Assembly: GCA_965372745.1 (NCBI GenBank)
Contig: CBDVDM010000004.1
Span: 1-64,000 of the forward strand
Source: VRUG01 sp965372745
GTDB lineage: Bacteria > Planctomycetota > Phycisphaerae > Sedimentisphaerales > Anaerobacaceae
Reading direction: 5' to 3'
Length of the DNA: 64,000 nt
The position numbers were made by a program, and so were the translations under genes. Below, piece by piece: positions 54,476-63,409 of this stretch (position 1 is its first letter; the number at the start of each line of letters is the position of its first letter). Under the pieces are notes generated by a model, which was not told where the DNA came from, did not search any database, and saw only the letters and a program-made list of their open reading frames with translations.

Positions 54476-55228
54476 TCACAACGGCAATAGTTTTCCCATC
54501 AAGTCGGCAAACTCACCAATAAAACTATTTATTAAAGGTAAAAATATAATAACCATTATAAATCCAAGGCCGGTACGCATAGGCAGGCTGATAAAAAGTA
54601 TGTTCATTTCCGGCGCAATGCGTGCTAAAACAGCTAAGGTTACCATTAAAAGAAGAAAGGCTGCTAAAATTGGAGCTGCCATTCTGAGACCGGCTATCAA
54701 CATTGTTGAACCGGCCTTGATTATTCCCGAGGTTAGAACGTCAATAGTCGGCATTGTACCAACGGGAAAAGCCTGGTAACTTTTTGAGATTATCATCAGC
54801 AAGCAATGATGTCCATTGACGCTTAAAAACAGGATTATAAACATTGTTTCCAAAAGCATACCGAGAGGCTGGCCTGATTCGCCTGTTAACGGGTCCAGGA
54901 TTTGTGCCATATTCAACCCCATCTGGCGTTCGATAATTCGCCCACTGAGTTTAATTGATGTAAATATAAGGATAACTATTAAGCCAAGAGCAAGGCCATA
55001 GACAGCTTCATTACTCAGCAGTAATATAGCATTTAGGATTGCGGCATCTTTTATGTTAGCAGGTGCAGGCATTATTGTTGCGAAGAAAATAGACAACAGA
55101 ATTGTCATAGAGGCTTTGACTCTAACAGGGATGCTTTTCCAGCTAAACACTGGCGCCACTAAAAAAAATGCTGATATTCTTGTCAGTACCATTGTAAAAC
55201 CAAGCAGTTTTTCAATCATCAGGTCCAT
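54476..55228 (-). CDS. fliR: Flagellar export gate protein FliR
   Basis: The 250-residue product is a hydrophobic protein with about six membrane segments. It has the FliR features: APVFSWKSIPVRVKASMTIL, GLALGLIVILIFTSIKLSGR, and RQMGLNMAQILDPLTG. FliR joins FliP and FliQ in the helical export gate. It starts 3 bases after the fliQ stop. Length matches the family. Confidence 0.94.
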   Translation of the reverse strand: MDLMIEKLLGFTMVLTRISAFFLVAPVFSWKSIPVRVKASMTILLSIFFATIMPAPANIKDAAILNAILLLSNEAVYGLALGLIVILIFTSIKLSGRIIERQMGLNMAQILDPLTGESGQPLGMLLETMFIILFLSVNGHHCLLMIISKSYQAFPVGTMPTIDVLTSGIIKAGSTMLIAGLRMAAPILAAFLLLMVTLAVLARIAPEMNILFISLPMRTGLGFIMVIIFLPLINSFIGEFADLMGKLLPL

Positions 55229-55231
55229 AAG

Positions 55232-55501
55232 TTACTGTCCAATGGTCTGGATATAGCCGAAAATTTCATTTGCAAATCTAAGCAATACCTGAAGCATCCA
55301 TCCACCAAAAAGTAATGTGACAGCACCAACAGCTAAAAGTTTGGGGACGATGGTTATTGTCATATCCCGTATTGACGTGAGCGTCTGGAGCAGTGTTATC
55401 AATATGCCTACTATCATACAGGTCAGCAGAATCGGAGCTGAAACAAGCAAAGCGGTCTCGAGTGTATGTCTTCCGAGATAAAGAACGAAACTGCTGTCCA
55501 T
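55232..55501 (-). CDS. fliQ: Flagellar export gate protein FliQ
   Basis: The 89-residue product has two membrane helices and the FliQ pattern: ALLVSAPILLTCMIVGILIT, LLQTLTSIRDMTITIVPKLL. FliQ subunits wrap around the FliP/FliR core of the export gate. It lies between fliP (28 bases upstream) and fliR (3 bases downstream). Confidence 0.95.
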   Translation of the reverse strand: MDSSFVLYLGRHTLETALLVSAPILLTCMIVGILITLLQTLTSIRDMTITIVPKLLAVGAVTLLFGGWMLQVLLRFANEIFGYIQTIGQ

Positions 55502-55529
55502 GGCTGTATCCTTGCAATAACTTAATATG

Positions 55530-56336
55530 TCACTTAAAACTCATGCTAAGGCTTTTCGCTAACAGTCCCCATCCATCAACAAGAATAAATAAAATAAGTT
55601 TAAATGGAAGTGATATCATAACCGGCGGCAGCATCATCATACCGGCACTTAGCAGAACGCTTGCAATGACCATATCAATCAGTAGAAAAGGAATAAATAA
55701 CAGGCAGCCTATTTCAAAGGCTGTTCGGAATTCACTTATTATGAATGCAGGTACAACGATGTGTAGTCCGAGGTCTCTCGGGCTTTTGGGCTGTGGTATT
55801 TTCGCCATTTGTACAAAAAGAGCGAGATCCGCCTGCCTGCTTTGCCGAAGCATGAATTTCTTAATATTATCACCGGCTCTGGTTCCAGCAGCCTGGAAGT
55901 CAATTTCATCGGAAAGATATGGTTGGATGCAGTTTTCATTTATTCTGCTAAGAGTGGGGGCCATCGTATACAATGTTAGAAATAAAGCTAAACCCATGAT
56001 AGCAATATTGGGGGGTATAGATTGTGTAGACAAAGCTCGGCGGACGAATGAAAGTACTATGACTATGCGCGTAAATGAAGTCATCATTACCATAAGGCTT
56101 GGCAGGATGGCAAGGCCTGTGAATATGATTACGAGTTTTACTGGTGTTGACCAGTCTTTGCCTTCGGTGGCATCTGCAGTTGCCTTGTCTACGATAGTCA
56201 TCAAATCGCCAATACTCGGGACGGCAGTTGTGACAGCATTTGTAGCTGAAATTTCATCGTCTTGGCCAAAAGCTGAATATGTTGGTAACAGGACAATCGA
56301 AACCAGAAATAAGATTTTGAGGATTCTCGTAGCCAT
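55530..56336 (-). CDS. fliP: Flagellar export gate protein FliP
   Basis: The 268-residue product has a cleavable signal peptide (LFLVSIVLLPTYSAFG) and the FliP core: LVIIFTGLAILPSLMVMMTS, FTRIVIVLSFVRRALSTQSI and IGCLLFIPFLLIDMVIASVL, with MMMLPPVMISLPFKLILFIL. FliP forms the pentameric core of the export gate. It begins 2 bases after the fliO stop. Confidence 0.96.
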   Translation of the reverse strand: MATRILKILFLVSIVLLPTYSAFGQDDEISATNAVTTAVPSIGDLMTIVDKATADATEGKDWSTPVKLVIIFTGLAILPSLMVMMTSFTRIVIVLSFVRRALSTQSIPPNIAIMGLALFLTLYTMAPTLSRINENCIQPYLSDEIDFQAAGTRAGDNIKKFMLRQSRQADLALFVQMAKIPQPKSPRDLGLHIVVPAFIISEFRTAFEIGCLLFIPFLLIDMVIASVLLSAGMMMLPPVMISLPFKLILFILVDGWGLLAKSLSMSFK

Positions 56337-56338
56337 TT

Positions 56339-56821
56339 TTATTCCTGATAGTTATCCTGTGATGGGTCGGGTAATGCATCGGTTACATCAGCTAATTTGG
56401 TGATATTGTCAGCTGTACTGGCTATCAGCAGATGTTTATTGCCAATTTTAACTAAGTGCAGGGCTTTACGTGTTCCAAAGTTTACTGTCTCGATAATCCG
56501 AATCTTCTTACCGGGCAGGTTGGTTATTCTGGGTAGAAACTTTTTTGTCAAGTAGAGAGTCGCTATACCTAAAACGATGACGAATAAAACGCCCGTCATT
56601 GATTTGTAAAACAGCTCCCGTGTACCTACACTGTCGGATGGGGCAAATGTTAAGTTGGGGTCATTTGTAGAGAAGATGTTGGATGTTTGGGAGATAGGTT
56701 CTTTGGATGGTGTTTGTGGTGATTGAGCGCTGCATAGCACAGCTACTGCGATGCAGAGAGAGACTGCGAGTAAAATCGTAACGATTCTTTTCTTATTCTT
56801 GACCATTTTACCATGCACCAA
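56339..56821 (-). CDS. fliO: FliP assembly factor FliO
   Basis: The product of up to 160 residues has an N-terminal hydrophobic segment that may be a signal peptide, a second membrane helix (MTGVLFVIVLGIATLYL), and the FliO cytoplasmic part: GKKIRIIETVNFGTRKALHL and IGNKHLLIASTADNITKLAD. FliO helps FliP assemble. An ATG 15 bases inside (56806) is an equally possible start. The 172 bases upstream, before the motB-like genes, hold no gene; this may be where a separate export-gate transcript begins. Confidence 0.87.
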   Translation of the reverse strand: MVHGKMVKNKKRIVTILLAVSLCIAVAVLCSAQSPQTPSKEPISQTSNIFSTNDPNLTFAPSDSVGTRELFYKSMTGVLFVIVLGIATLYLTKKFLPRITNLPGKKIRIIETVNFGTRKALHLVKIGNKHLLIASTADNITKLADVTDALPDPSQDNYQE

Positions 56822-56993
56822 ATACTAACGGTTACCGTAAATGATAGTGCAAATTTTGTGCCTAAAGGCAAAAATAGCTGTAAATGTGCAATTAAAGGGG
56901 TTTGGGTGGTGCTGAACGAGAAAAAGTTGTCGAAAAATTTGACAGTGTGGCATTGACTGTATTCATTAAAGCATATTTGTCAAAGTTGCAAAC

Positions 56994-57743
56994 TCACTCA
57001 TTCTGTCTTAGGACGGCAATCAATATATGCGAGCCTTTGTATGCAGGGTTGTCTTTTCCAACCCAGTCACCTCCGGTTCCTGCACCCCAGGAATAAACAG
57101 GCCAATTAAGCTTTTGGGGAATTGTTGTTGAGAGAAAACTCTCGACGGCCTGTGCCCGCATAGCCGAAGTGATCCATCTTTTTCTCTCTGTTTTTTCATC
57201 CGTAGCTAAGCCAAGTACATACAATTTTATGGCACCGGCTTCGGTATTTTGCTGCAGGTTTTCAGTAAATTCTGTCAGGAACTGTTTGGCTTGTTTATTT
57301 AGGTTTGCCTGGCCTGGTATGAATCGAATATTGGTTACTGAAAAATTTGTTTTCTTTGCAACTATTTCAGAAGGTTGTGTTTGTACCGCGCTGTTTACCT
57401 TCCTGAATTTTCTGCGCATTTCTTCTTCTCTTGCGTCGATTGTTCTGCCATGCTGCAATTTATCAGGATTATCAATATAATATTTTATTTTAGTGTTGCC
57501 GAAGTATGGAGTTGTTCTTTTTCCGAAAAGAGTTCCGAGTCCGAAATTGCTGATAGAACTCCAGAAGGCATCACGTCCGACATCGGTCAATTCAGGGTCC
57601 TGCATATTCGCCAGCGACAAAAGCATCACAAAAAAGGTCAGCAGCAATGTTACCATATCGGAATACGTAACAATATATGTAGGGACCTTTGCAGGTGCGT
57701 CCTCTGATGTGTTAAATTTGCGTGCTGTAAACTTCAATTGCAA
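56994..57743 (-). CDS. Second MotB-like stator protein
   Basis: The 249-residue product has the MotB membrane helix with its proton-carrying Asp (D29 in VTYSDMVTLLLTFFVMLLSL) and a periplasmic OmpA-like domain (about 125-249) with VTNIRFIPGQANLNKQAKQF and SAMRAQAVESFL. The usual GHTD segment reads VLGLATDEKTERKRW, so peptidoglycan binding may differ. It overlaps the first motB-like gene by 10 bases. One motA is followed by two different motB-like genes, so a mixed stator or two stator types sharing MotA are possible. It is the more typical of the two in its OmpA part. Confidence 0.82.
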   Translation of the reverse strand: MQLKFTARKFNTSEDAPAKVPTYIVTYSDMVTLLLTFFVMLLSLANMQDPELTDVGRDAFWSSISNFGLGTLFGKRTTPYFGNTKIKYYIDNPDKLQHGRTIDAREEEMRRKFRKVNSAVQTQPSEIVAKKTNFSVTNIRFIPGQANLNKQAKQFLTEFTENLQQNTEAGAIKLYVLGLATDEKTERKRWITSAMRAQAVESFLSTTIPQKLNWPVYSWGAGTGGDWVGKDNPAYKGSHILIAVLRQNE

Positions 57744-58429
57744 ATACTCCGTTCCAGAAGGATAACCTCAAGTATTCGGTCATCATTTGGGTGTTTTTTA
57801 CTTTCGTAGTTTTTTTCAAGAGCCAAAGTGCTTGTTGCAGATATGCAGAATTTAGCGTTGTTAAGATTTTGTTCCTGTACAAAGTAGTTCATAACAGACC
57901 ATGCTCGATGCAGACCGAAAAGTTTGCTGATTTCATCTTCTACATTTTGTTCGTTTTCACTAATGACGATTTTGTTAGGCATTTCTTTCAAATATGTAGC
58001 AATAGCGGAAAGTATTTTTTCCCCTTCAGCGGAAATGACTGAGCCTCTGCCCCAGAAGATTTTTTGTGATGGCATGGAGAATACTTTTCTTTTAAGAAAG
58101 TCTTTTGGTTCGGTTTCTCGTTTTATATTTTTTATCTTACCAATTTTAAAAGTTTGTTTTTCACTTCCCTGTTCGACTTCTTTACCGTATACAATCAAAT
58201 TCTGAGCCAGGAGGGCATCCTTGTCGCTGTCAGTTTCCTTACTTATCGTAGGCAGTGCTTGTGAGAACATGACTTTAAGTTTTATAAAGATTTTATCATC
58301 AAAGGATGAGAAGCTCAAAAGCAGGACAAAGAAAGTGAGCAGAAGTGTCATGCAGTCGCTGAATGTAAGCATCCATTCGGGTGCGCCTTGCTCTTCCTCC
58401 GGTTCATACTGTTTTCTTTCAAATCCCAT
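57734..58429 (-). CDS. motB: MotB-like stator protein
   Basis: From the ATG at 58429, one base after the motA stop, the product has 231 residues. The membrane helix reads LTFSDCMTLLLTFFVLLLSF with D25 as the likely proton-carrying Asp. The periplasmic part ends in an OmpA-like domain (about 120-231) with KIFWGRGSVISAEGEKIL, LHRAWSVMNYFVQE and NDDRILEVILL, where the family has RA--V and N-R--I. MotB anchors MotA to peptidoglycan to form the torque-generating stator. The upstream 28 codons of the open frame overlap motA and have no ribosome site. Confidence 0.83.
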   Translation of the reverse strand: MGFERKQYEPEEEQGAPEWMLTFSDCMTLLLTFFVLLLSFSSFDDKIFIKLKVMFSQALPTISKETDSDKDALLAQNLIVYGKEVEQGSEKQTFKIGKIKNIKRETEPKDFLKRKVFSMPSQKIFWGRGSVISAEGEKILSAIATYLKEMPNKIVISENEQNVEDEISKLFGLHRAWSVMNYFVQEQNLNNAKFCISATSTLALEKNYESKKHPNDDRILEVILLERSICN

Positions 58430-58430
58430 T

Positions 58431-59201
58431 TTAGATATTAGCCTTGACTTCTTCTCTTCTGCCCTGTGAGATAAAGGCCTGCATTTTTTCACGCACAACG
58501 GTTGGGTTTTCACCCTGGGCTATAGAACATACACCTTCGGTAATCATTTCCATTGTGATGGTTTCTGCCTTAGAGTAAATGCCTAATTTCCCAGCCAGCG
58601 GGATAAAGATGAGATTTGCAACAAAAGCGCCATAAAAAGTTGTAAGTAAGGCGACTGCCATTCCTGCCCCGATTTTGTCTGGCGAGGAAAGATTTCTCAG
58701 CATTTGAACCAGACCTATTAAAGTACCTATCATTCCGAAAGCGGGTGCAGCTGCGCCCATAAATTCGAGAATCTTCTTGCCTGTTGCGTGACGGCCCTGG
58801 AGATATTGGATTTCAAGTGCCATCATGTCTCGAATGTTGTCACTTTCCTGGCCGTCAACAAGCATCTGCAGGCCTTTGACTAAAAACAAATCATGTATTT
58901 TGTGGATTTCTTCCTCCAAAGCTAAAGCGCCATCACGTCTGTTAATAGCGGCATAATTGACCATTTTCTGTATCAGTTCAGACTGTAAAGGTATTTTAGT
59001 AACTATGGTTTTCTTTACGATTGCAAATATACCCAAAAATTGCGGCAGGGAGAAATGAATAAGTGTAGCGCACAGCATACCGCCTATTGTTATGGCCAGA
59101 GATGGAACGTGAAAAAACATTGCTGCGCCGCCGCCAGCGACAATTGAACCGATTATGACGACAAGGCCGAATAATATACCGACTATTGTTGCGATATCCA
59201 T
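58431..59201 (-). CDS. motA: Stator protein MotA (PomA-like)
   Basis: The 256-residue product has four membrane helices and the MotA features: GGAAMFFHVPSLAITIGGML near the N terminus, the cytoplasmic loop that contacts FliG, and the conserved APAFGMIGTLIGLVQML followed by GAGMAVALLTTFYGAFVANL. The length and loop resemble PomA/MotA of the shorter type (about 250 residues). Whether it uses H+ or Na+ cannot be told. It is followed directly by two motB-like genes. Confidence 0.94.
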   Translation of the reverse strand: MDIATIVGILFGLVVIIGSIVAGGGAAMFFHVPSLAITIGGMLCATLIHFSLPQFLGIFAIVKKTIVTKIPLQSELIQKMVNYAAINRRDGALALEEEIHKIHDLFLVKGLQMLVDGQESDNIRDMMALEIQYLQGRHATGKKILEFMGAAAPAFGMIGTLIGLVQMLRNLSSPDKIGAGMAVALLTTFYGAFVANLIFIPLAGKLGIYSKAETITMEMITEGVCSIAQGENPTVVREKMQAFISQGRREEVKANI

Positions 59202-59205
59202 AATG

Positions 59206-59880
59206 CTATTCTTTCTCAGTTATTTGTTTTAATTTCTTACAGAAAAATGCTGCAAGTTCAGGCTCTGAAGTAGACAGCTGAGCAAGGAGTTTAGCTTTTG
59301 CTCTTTCGCTCATATAATAAAGAATTTTAACTGCATCATTTGTACTTCCGGCTTGAGGCTGACTCATGTTAGTGAGGATTTTACCAGCGGATTCAGAATC
59401 CATTTTGTCATAAGTAGCAGCAATTGAGACGAGGTTTTTCCTTTCGGTTTTGGCGATTTCTACTCTGTTTTTATCCAGTTTTTCACGTTCATTTTTGAGA
59501 GTGACGATAGTGGAAGCAAGTTCAACACGCAGGTTGTTTAGTTCTTCGATGTCTTTTTTTAATACATTTTGAGCAATGTCTAATCTTTGTTCTCTGTTTT
59601 CCAGTGCTTTTAACTCGCTGTCATATTCCTGTATTTTCTCACGAACCTCGTAAACAAGGTTTTTAAGCTGCTTTTCGGTCATTCTCTTTTTCATGCTGTC
59701 CACGGTGTCATGGGCTGTTTGAGCTGTTTGTAAAGGCGTTAATTTAAACATATCTTCATGGCTTGGTTGGGTGGTATCCTGCTTTTGCGGGGCAGGCTTG
59801 GTAAGCCATGCAGCGGTAAATGCAGCAGCAAAACTTGCTAATCCAGCTGCTGCTATTGTAATGATTAATTTCTTATTCAC
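59206..59880 (-). CDS. MotE-like periplasmic motility protein
   Basis: The 224-residue product has an N-terminal membrane segment (LIITIAAAGLASFAAAFTAA), a long coiled coil (about 60-155) and a C-terminal MgtE-N-like helical domain (about 155-220) with IAATYDKMDSESAGKILTNM and ERAKAKLLAQL. This is the layout of MotE, the chaperone of the MotC stator part in alpha-proteobacteria, and of FliJ/FliH-linked MgtE-N proteins elsewhere. It lies between fliJ and motA, fitting a role in stator assembly. Symbol not assigned because the match is by layout. Confidence 0.68.
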   Translation of the reverse strand: MNKKLIITIAAAGLASFAAAFTAAWLTKPAPQKQDTTQPSHEDMFKLTPLQTAQTAHDTVDSMKKRMTEKQLKNLVYEVREKIQEYDSELKALENREQRLDIAQNVLKKDIEELNNLRVELASTIVTLKNEREKLDKNRVEIAKTERKNLVSIAATYDKMDSESAGKILTNMSQPQAGSTNDAVKILYYMSERAKAKLLAQLSTSEPELAAFFCKKLKQITEKE

Positions 59881-59891
59881 TTTTTATCTCC

Positions 59892-60392
59892 TTATTTCTT
59901 TGCCGTATTTGTAAATTGTGATGAGTGAAACAACTTGGCTTTTGCACTTTGCATTATTTTTCGTGCAAATCGAACGGCAGTGTCTTCATCCGCCTGTTTT
60001 TGTTCGAGTTTTTCCTGTTCTTTTATGAATTCCATTTTTGTTTCAGCTCTTAATTTTTCCAGACCTTTCTTAAATCTTCTAACTTTTAAAACCTCAGCAA
60101 TTTTTTCTTTTTGCAGAAATTCAAGCTCAATTATTTTACTTTTAAGTTTCCTGATGTATTCATCATTTGTTGCGGATGATTTCAAAAAGAATTCCTGTTT
60201 GACCATGCGTTTTTTGGGATTTTCTTTTGTTATGTTTTCTATAAGCTCCTTCAATATTACCTGCTGTCTCAACAATTCGCTTCGTGTATTAGCCAGTTTT
60301 CCGCTAATAGCGACAAGCTCACTCTTTTTTTTCTGTTCTTCCTTTGTTTTTATGTCCAAGACTCTTTGCAGTCGCCATACAAATCGTTTCAT
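59892..60392 (-). CDS. fliJ: Flagellar export protein FliJ
   Basis: The 166-residue product is a charged two-stranded coiled coil beginning with FVWRLQRVLDIKTKEEQKKK, the FliJ start pattern (F-x-F-x-L-x-x-V-L-x-x-R/K). FliJ fits in the centre of the FliI ring and connects it with FlhA. It lies 7 bases after fliI. Slightly longer than the enteric protein (147). Confidence 0.87.
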   Translation of the reverse strand: MKRFVWRLQRVLDIKTKEEQKKKSELVAISGKLANTRSELLRQQVILKELIENITKENPKKRMVKQEFFLKSSATNDEYIRKLKSKIIELEFLQKEKIAEVLKVRRFKKGLEKLRAETKMEFIKEQEKLEQKQADEDTAVRFARKIMQSAKAKLFHSSQFTNTAKK

Positions 60393-60399
60393 TTACATT

Positions 60400-61812
60400 C
60401 TATTTTTCAATTTTAAGGTTAATATTCAATAATTCGTCCCATGCTTTTGTGATTGTAGTTAGTTGTTTTACCGTTTCCTCAAAATCGGTTTGCTCTCTGA
60501 TGGGTTGTATAAGAAAGTTTACAATTCTGTCAATGAGAGCGATTGCGCCATCGATACGTTTGTTGCTTCCCGGTGAAAAAGCGCCGATGTTTATTAAGTC
60601 TTCAGCGTCGATATAAGTTGCATATATTTCTTTTAGTTTTTGTGCAGCAGCTTTGTGCTGGTCGGAGACAACGGCAGGCATCAGGCGGCTGACACTTCCC
60701 AATATATCCACGGCAGGGAAATGGCTTCTGTCAGCTAATTTTCTGGACAACACGATATGGCCGTCTAACAGGCTTCTTGCGCTGTCAGCGACGGGGTCTG
60801 TTAAGTCATCATTTTCAACAAGGACAGTTAACATACCTGTAATACTGCCTTTGTCAGAGCATCCGAGGCGTTCAATGAGTCTTGGCATGAGTGAAAAGAC
60901 ACTTGGACAATAGCCTTTGGAAGCAGGTGGTTCACCGGCGGCCAGGCCTATTTCACGCTGGGCCTGGGCAAATCTTGTGAGTGAATCCATCATAAACAAA
61001 ACGTTTTCACCTTTGTCCCTGAAGTACTCAGCGATTGTCACTGCGACGAAGGCAGCTTTTACACGCTGAATAGGAGGAGAGTCGGAAGTTGCAACTACCA
61101 CGACACTGCGAGCAAGACCTTCCGGACCGAGGTCGCTTTCGAGGAACTCTCGTACTTCGCGGCCACGTTCACCGATTAACGCAACCACATTTACAGAAGC
61201 ATCACTGGAATTGGCAATGTCGCCGAGAAGTAAGCTTTTGCCTACACCGCTTCCGGCGAAGATACCGACTCTTTGTCCCTGTCCACATGTTAACAGGCCG
61301 TCAATAGCTCTTATTCCTAAAGCCAATGGTTTAGAAATTCTTTTTCTTGTTAATGGCGGCGGGCTATTGGCATCCAGGGACTTTTTATCAGTTCCTGTTA
61401 ATGGTCCTTTGTTATCGATTGGTTCGCCTAAGCCGTTAACTACTCTGCCAAGTATGTTGTTGCTCAATGTGATGTAACGGGGTTTGTTGTGGGCTGTTAC
61501 TGCGTCGCCGGGTGATATACCTTCTATGTGTTCAAGCGGCAAAAGTATAAGATGATGGTGCTGAAAGGAAATGACTTCAGCTAATATCTGCCTGCCGTCA
61601 CGAAGATGAATGTTGCAAAGTTCACCTAATCCCAGAACCGGTCCCGTGGATTCAACTGTCAGGCCTGTAACTCTTATAACAGAGCCTTGACAGTTTAATA
61701 AGTTCACTGCACGTAAGGCAGAGTGAAACTTGTCAAAATCTATCAGGTTGTTTTTGGAAACCTCATCCTCATTTTGTTGAACGTTGGATTTTAAAATCTT
61801 ATTAGTATCCAT
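60400..61812 (-). CDS. fliI: Flagellar export ATPase FliI
   Basis: The 470-residue product has the FliI/F1-beta fold: Walker A AGSGVGKS at 186-193, IGERGREVREFLE at about 214-226, Walker B VLFMMD at 271-276 with SLTRFAQAQREIGLAAGEPP, and GSITGMLTVLVENDDLTDPV. It drives unfolding and entry of export substrates with FliH and FliJ. The N terminus is about 30 residues longer than usual. It starts 3 bases after the fliH stop. Confidence 0.96.
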   Translation of the reverse strand: MDTNKILKSNVQQNEDEVSKNNLIDFDKFHSALRAVNLLNCQGSVIRVTGLTVESTGPVLGLGELCNIHLRDGRQILAEVISFQHHHLILLPLEHIEGISPGDAVTAHNKPRYITLSNNILGRVVNGLGEPIDNKGPLTGTDKKSLDANSPPPLTRKRISKPLALGIRAIDGLLTCGQGQRVGIFAGSGVGKSLLLGDIANSSDASVNVVALIGERGREVREFLESDLGPEGLARSVVVVATSDSPPIQRVKAAFVAVTIAEYFRDKGENVLFMMDSLTRFAQAQREIGLAAGEPPASKGYCPSVFSLMPRLIERLGCSDKGSITGMLTVLVENDDLTDPVADSARSLLDGHIVLSRKLADRSHFPAVDILGSVSRLMPAVVSDQHKAAAQKLKEIYATYIDAEDLINIGAFSPGSNKRIDGAIALIDRIVNFLIQPIREQTDFEETVKQLTTITKAWDELLNINLKIEK

Positions 61813-61815
61813 AAC

Positions 61816-62397
61816 TTACCCGACTTTTGTAAGAGCTTTCGCGATTTGTTCCAGATTTTCATCAATCGATGATTCGATAGAACCTTTAGGTGTTTCAAGC
61901 AGGCATTCTGCACGTCCGATATTGGGGTCTGAAACTAGTTTGAGCCCGGCTAAGCTAATGTCGTCTTGAATGGCCTTTTGGCATTGCTTGAGGTCCTGTG
62001 GATTCAAATGTACAATTAAATCCTGATGAGTAGGAGCTTTGTTCAATGCTTCTTTAATAATGGATTCAATTTCATAATCACCTTCCTCAACTTTTTGCAT
62101 CAGGACCTTTCTTGCGATTTCAACCGAAAGTCTGGCAATTTGCTCTTTGTGGTTTGTAACCATTTCGTCATAAAACTGGTTGAGTTTATTCATCGTGTTT
62201 TTAAGAGCCATATAGGATTGCGAGAAGTCATTTTTTTGGGCTTCTAAATCCTGTGTTAGTTTGTTTTGCTGTGAGTGTATATCAGAGTTTGTCTGGTTCG
62301 AGTCGCATGTCTCCACATTAGAATTGCCGGCACGGTTTTCTACAATATTGACCGATTTGACTAATTTGTCGAGGCTGATTGTTAGTCTTTCAGGCAT
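61816..62397 (-). CDS. fliH: FliI regulator FliH
   Basis: From the ATG at 62397, just after the fliG stop and with AAGGGTG before it, the product has 193 residues. The central coiled coil (about 50-95) and C-terminal domain follow the FliH/V-ATPase-E layout: EQIARLSVEIARKVLMQKVE, LIVHLNPQDLKQCQK and VSDPNIGRAECLLETPKGSI. FliH holds FliI at the C-ring through FliN. An upstream ATG at 62436 would overlap fliG and has no ribosome site. Confidence 0.88.
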   Translation of the reverse strand: MPERLTISLDKLVKSVNIVENRAGNSNVETCDSNQTNSDIHSQQNKLTQDLEAQKNDFSQSYMALKNTMNKLNQFYDEMVTNHKEQIARLSVEIARKVLMQKVEEGDYEIESIIKEALNKAPTHQDLIVHLNPQDLKQCQKAIQDDISLAGLKLVSDPNIGRAECLLETPKGSIESSIDENLEQIAKALTKVG

Positions 62398-62401
62398 TAT
62401 T

Positions 62402-63403
62402 TCACCCTTCTGTAAAGGTAAGTTCACCATCTTCATTCATTTTTCTCAATGCCTGAACAACTTCATTTCTGGCTTCTTCAATTTCCTCATCTTTCGGGGC
62501 TGTCATAAGTGATATTTCTTCATCAATCATGGCTGCTGCACGCTCTGAGATGTTAGCTCTTATTTTTTCATTCATTGTCGGGTCGGCATTAGTCAATGCT
62601 AATGCTAGTTTCCCTGCATCTATGCCTCTAAGGGCCTCCTGTAATGAGCGGTCAGCGACAAACGGGACATCCTCCCATAGTACCATTAGATTTGTTACGG
62701 ATTCTCCTGCCTGACTGTCTTTTTGCTGTATCGCATTGAGTAGGCCGTCACGAAGTTCTTTTCCGAGGTTTCTAAGAATGATAGCCACTTTTCTTAGTGC
62801 CTGCTCTGGTTTGGCTTGAACAGTTTCACCTTCGCCGGCAGCACTGAGAGCTTTAATTTTTTTACAAACCATTTCTGCGATTCTTGTTTTTGCTTCTGTT
62901 GTTGCTGTTTCTGAGCTTGTCATTCTGCTGATAGAGCTAAACCTGATATCTTCTGCTAAAAAACCGATTACCTCTGAACTTTTTTGGGTATCCAATTCTG
63001 ATAGTATTACAGCTACAGCTTGCGGATGCTCTTTTTCGAGAACTGAAGCTAATGTTTGTGAATCTACCGAACGTATCGGCATGAAGGGGTCGCGTTTCTT
63101 GAGCAGAGTTTGAATTTGTGTCTGGATGTGCTCAGCTTTGTCATCACCTACCGTGTTGCGCAGCATTTCCTTTAGAAAAGTCTTAATTTGAAAATCCTGC
63201 TCTCCATGGAGTGACTGAAAAAAGTTTTGAGCGATTTCAAAGCGTTCCTTTTTGTTACGGAATCCTGCGGCATCGAGATATGCTAACTCGACAGCTAAAT
63301 CCTGTACTACTTCAGGCTCAACACACTTGAGTAATTCAGAAGCAGATATAGGATCCAGACTCATCAGCAGCATCGCTGCTTTTTGTTTACCGGTTAGTGT
63401 CAT
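62402..63403 (-). CDS. fliG: Flagellar motor switch protein FliG
   Basis: The 333-residue product has three domains: N-terminal (KQKAAMLLMSLDPISASELL), middle with the EHPQ motif (EKEHPQAVAVILSELD), and C-terminal torque domain with LVADRSLQEALRGIDAGKLA-type sequence, RANISERAAAMIDEEISLM and EEARNEVVQALRKM. FliG binds the FliF ring and contacts MotA. Length is normal. It lies 6 bases after fliF. Confidence 0.95.
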   Translation of the reverse strand: MTLTGKQKAAMLLMSLDPISASELLKCVEPEVVQDLAVELAYLDAAGFRNKKERFEIAQNFFQSLHGEQDFQIKTFLKEMLRNTVGDDKAEHIQTQIQTLLKKRDPFMPIRSVDSQTLASVLEKEHPQAVAVILSELDTQKSSEVIGFLAEDIRFSSISRMTSSETATTEAKTRIAEMVCKKIKALSAAGEGETVQAKPEQALRKVAIILRNLGKELRDGLLNAIQQKDSQAGESVTNLMVLWEDVPFVADRSLQEALRGIDAGKLALALTNADPTMNEKIRANISERAAAMIDEEISLMTAPKDEEIEEARNEVVQALRKMNEDGELTFTEG

Positions 63404-63409
63404 TAGCCA

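Noticed and set aside
55393..56403. 336-residue open frame on the plus strand
   Set aside because: It lies antisense to fliP and the ends of fliQ and fliO and shows no protein-like pattern.
56956..56983. Sigma-70-type promoter before fliO (TTGACA-N16-TACAGT, minus strand)
   Set aside because: The site is plausible but lies inside an AT-rich gap where chance matches are common, and no other evidence supports it.
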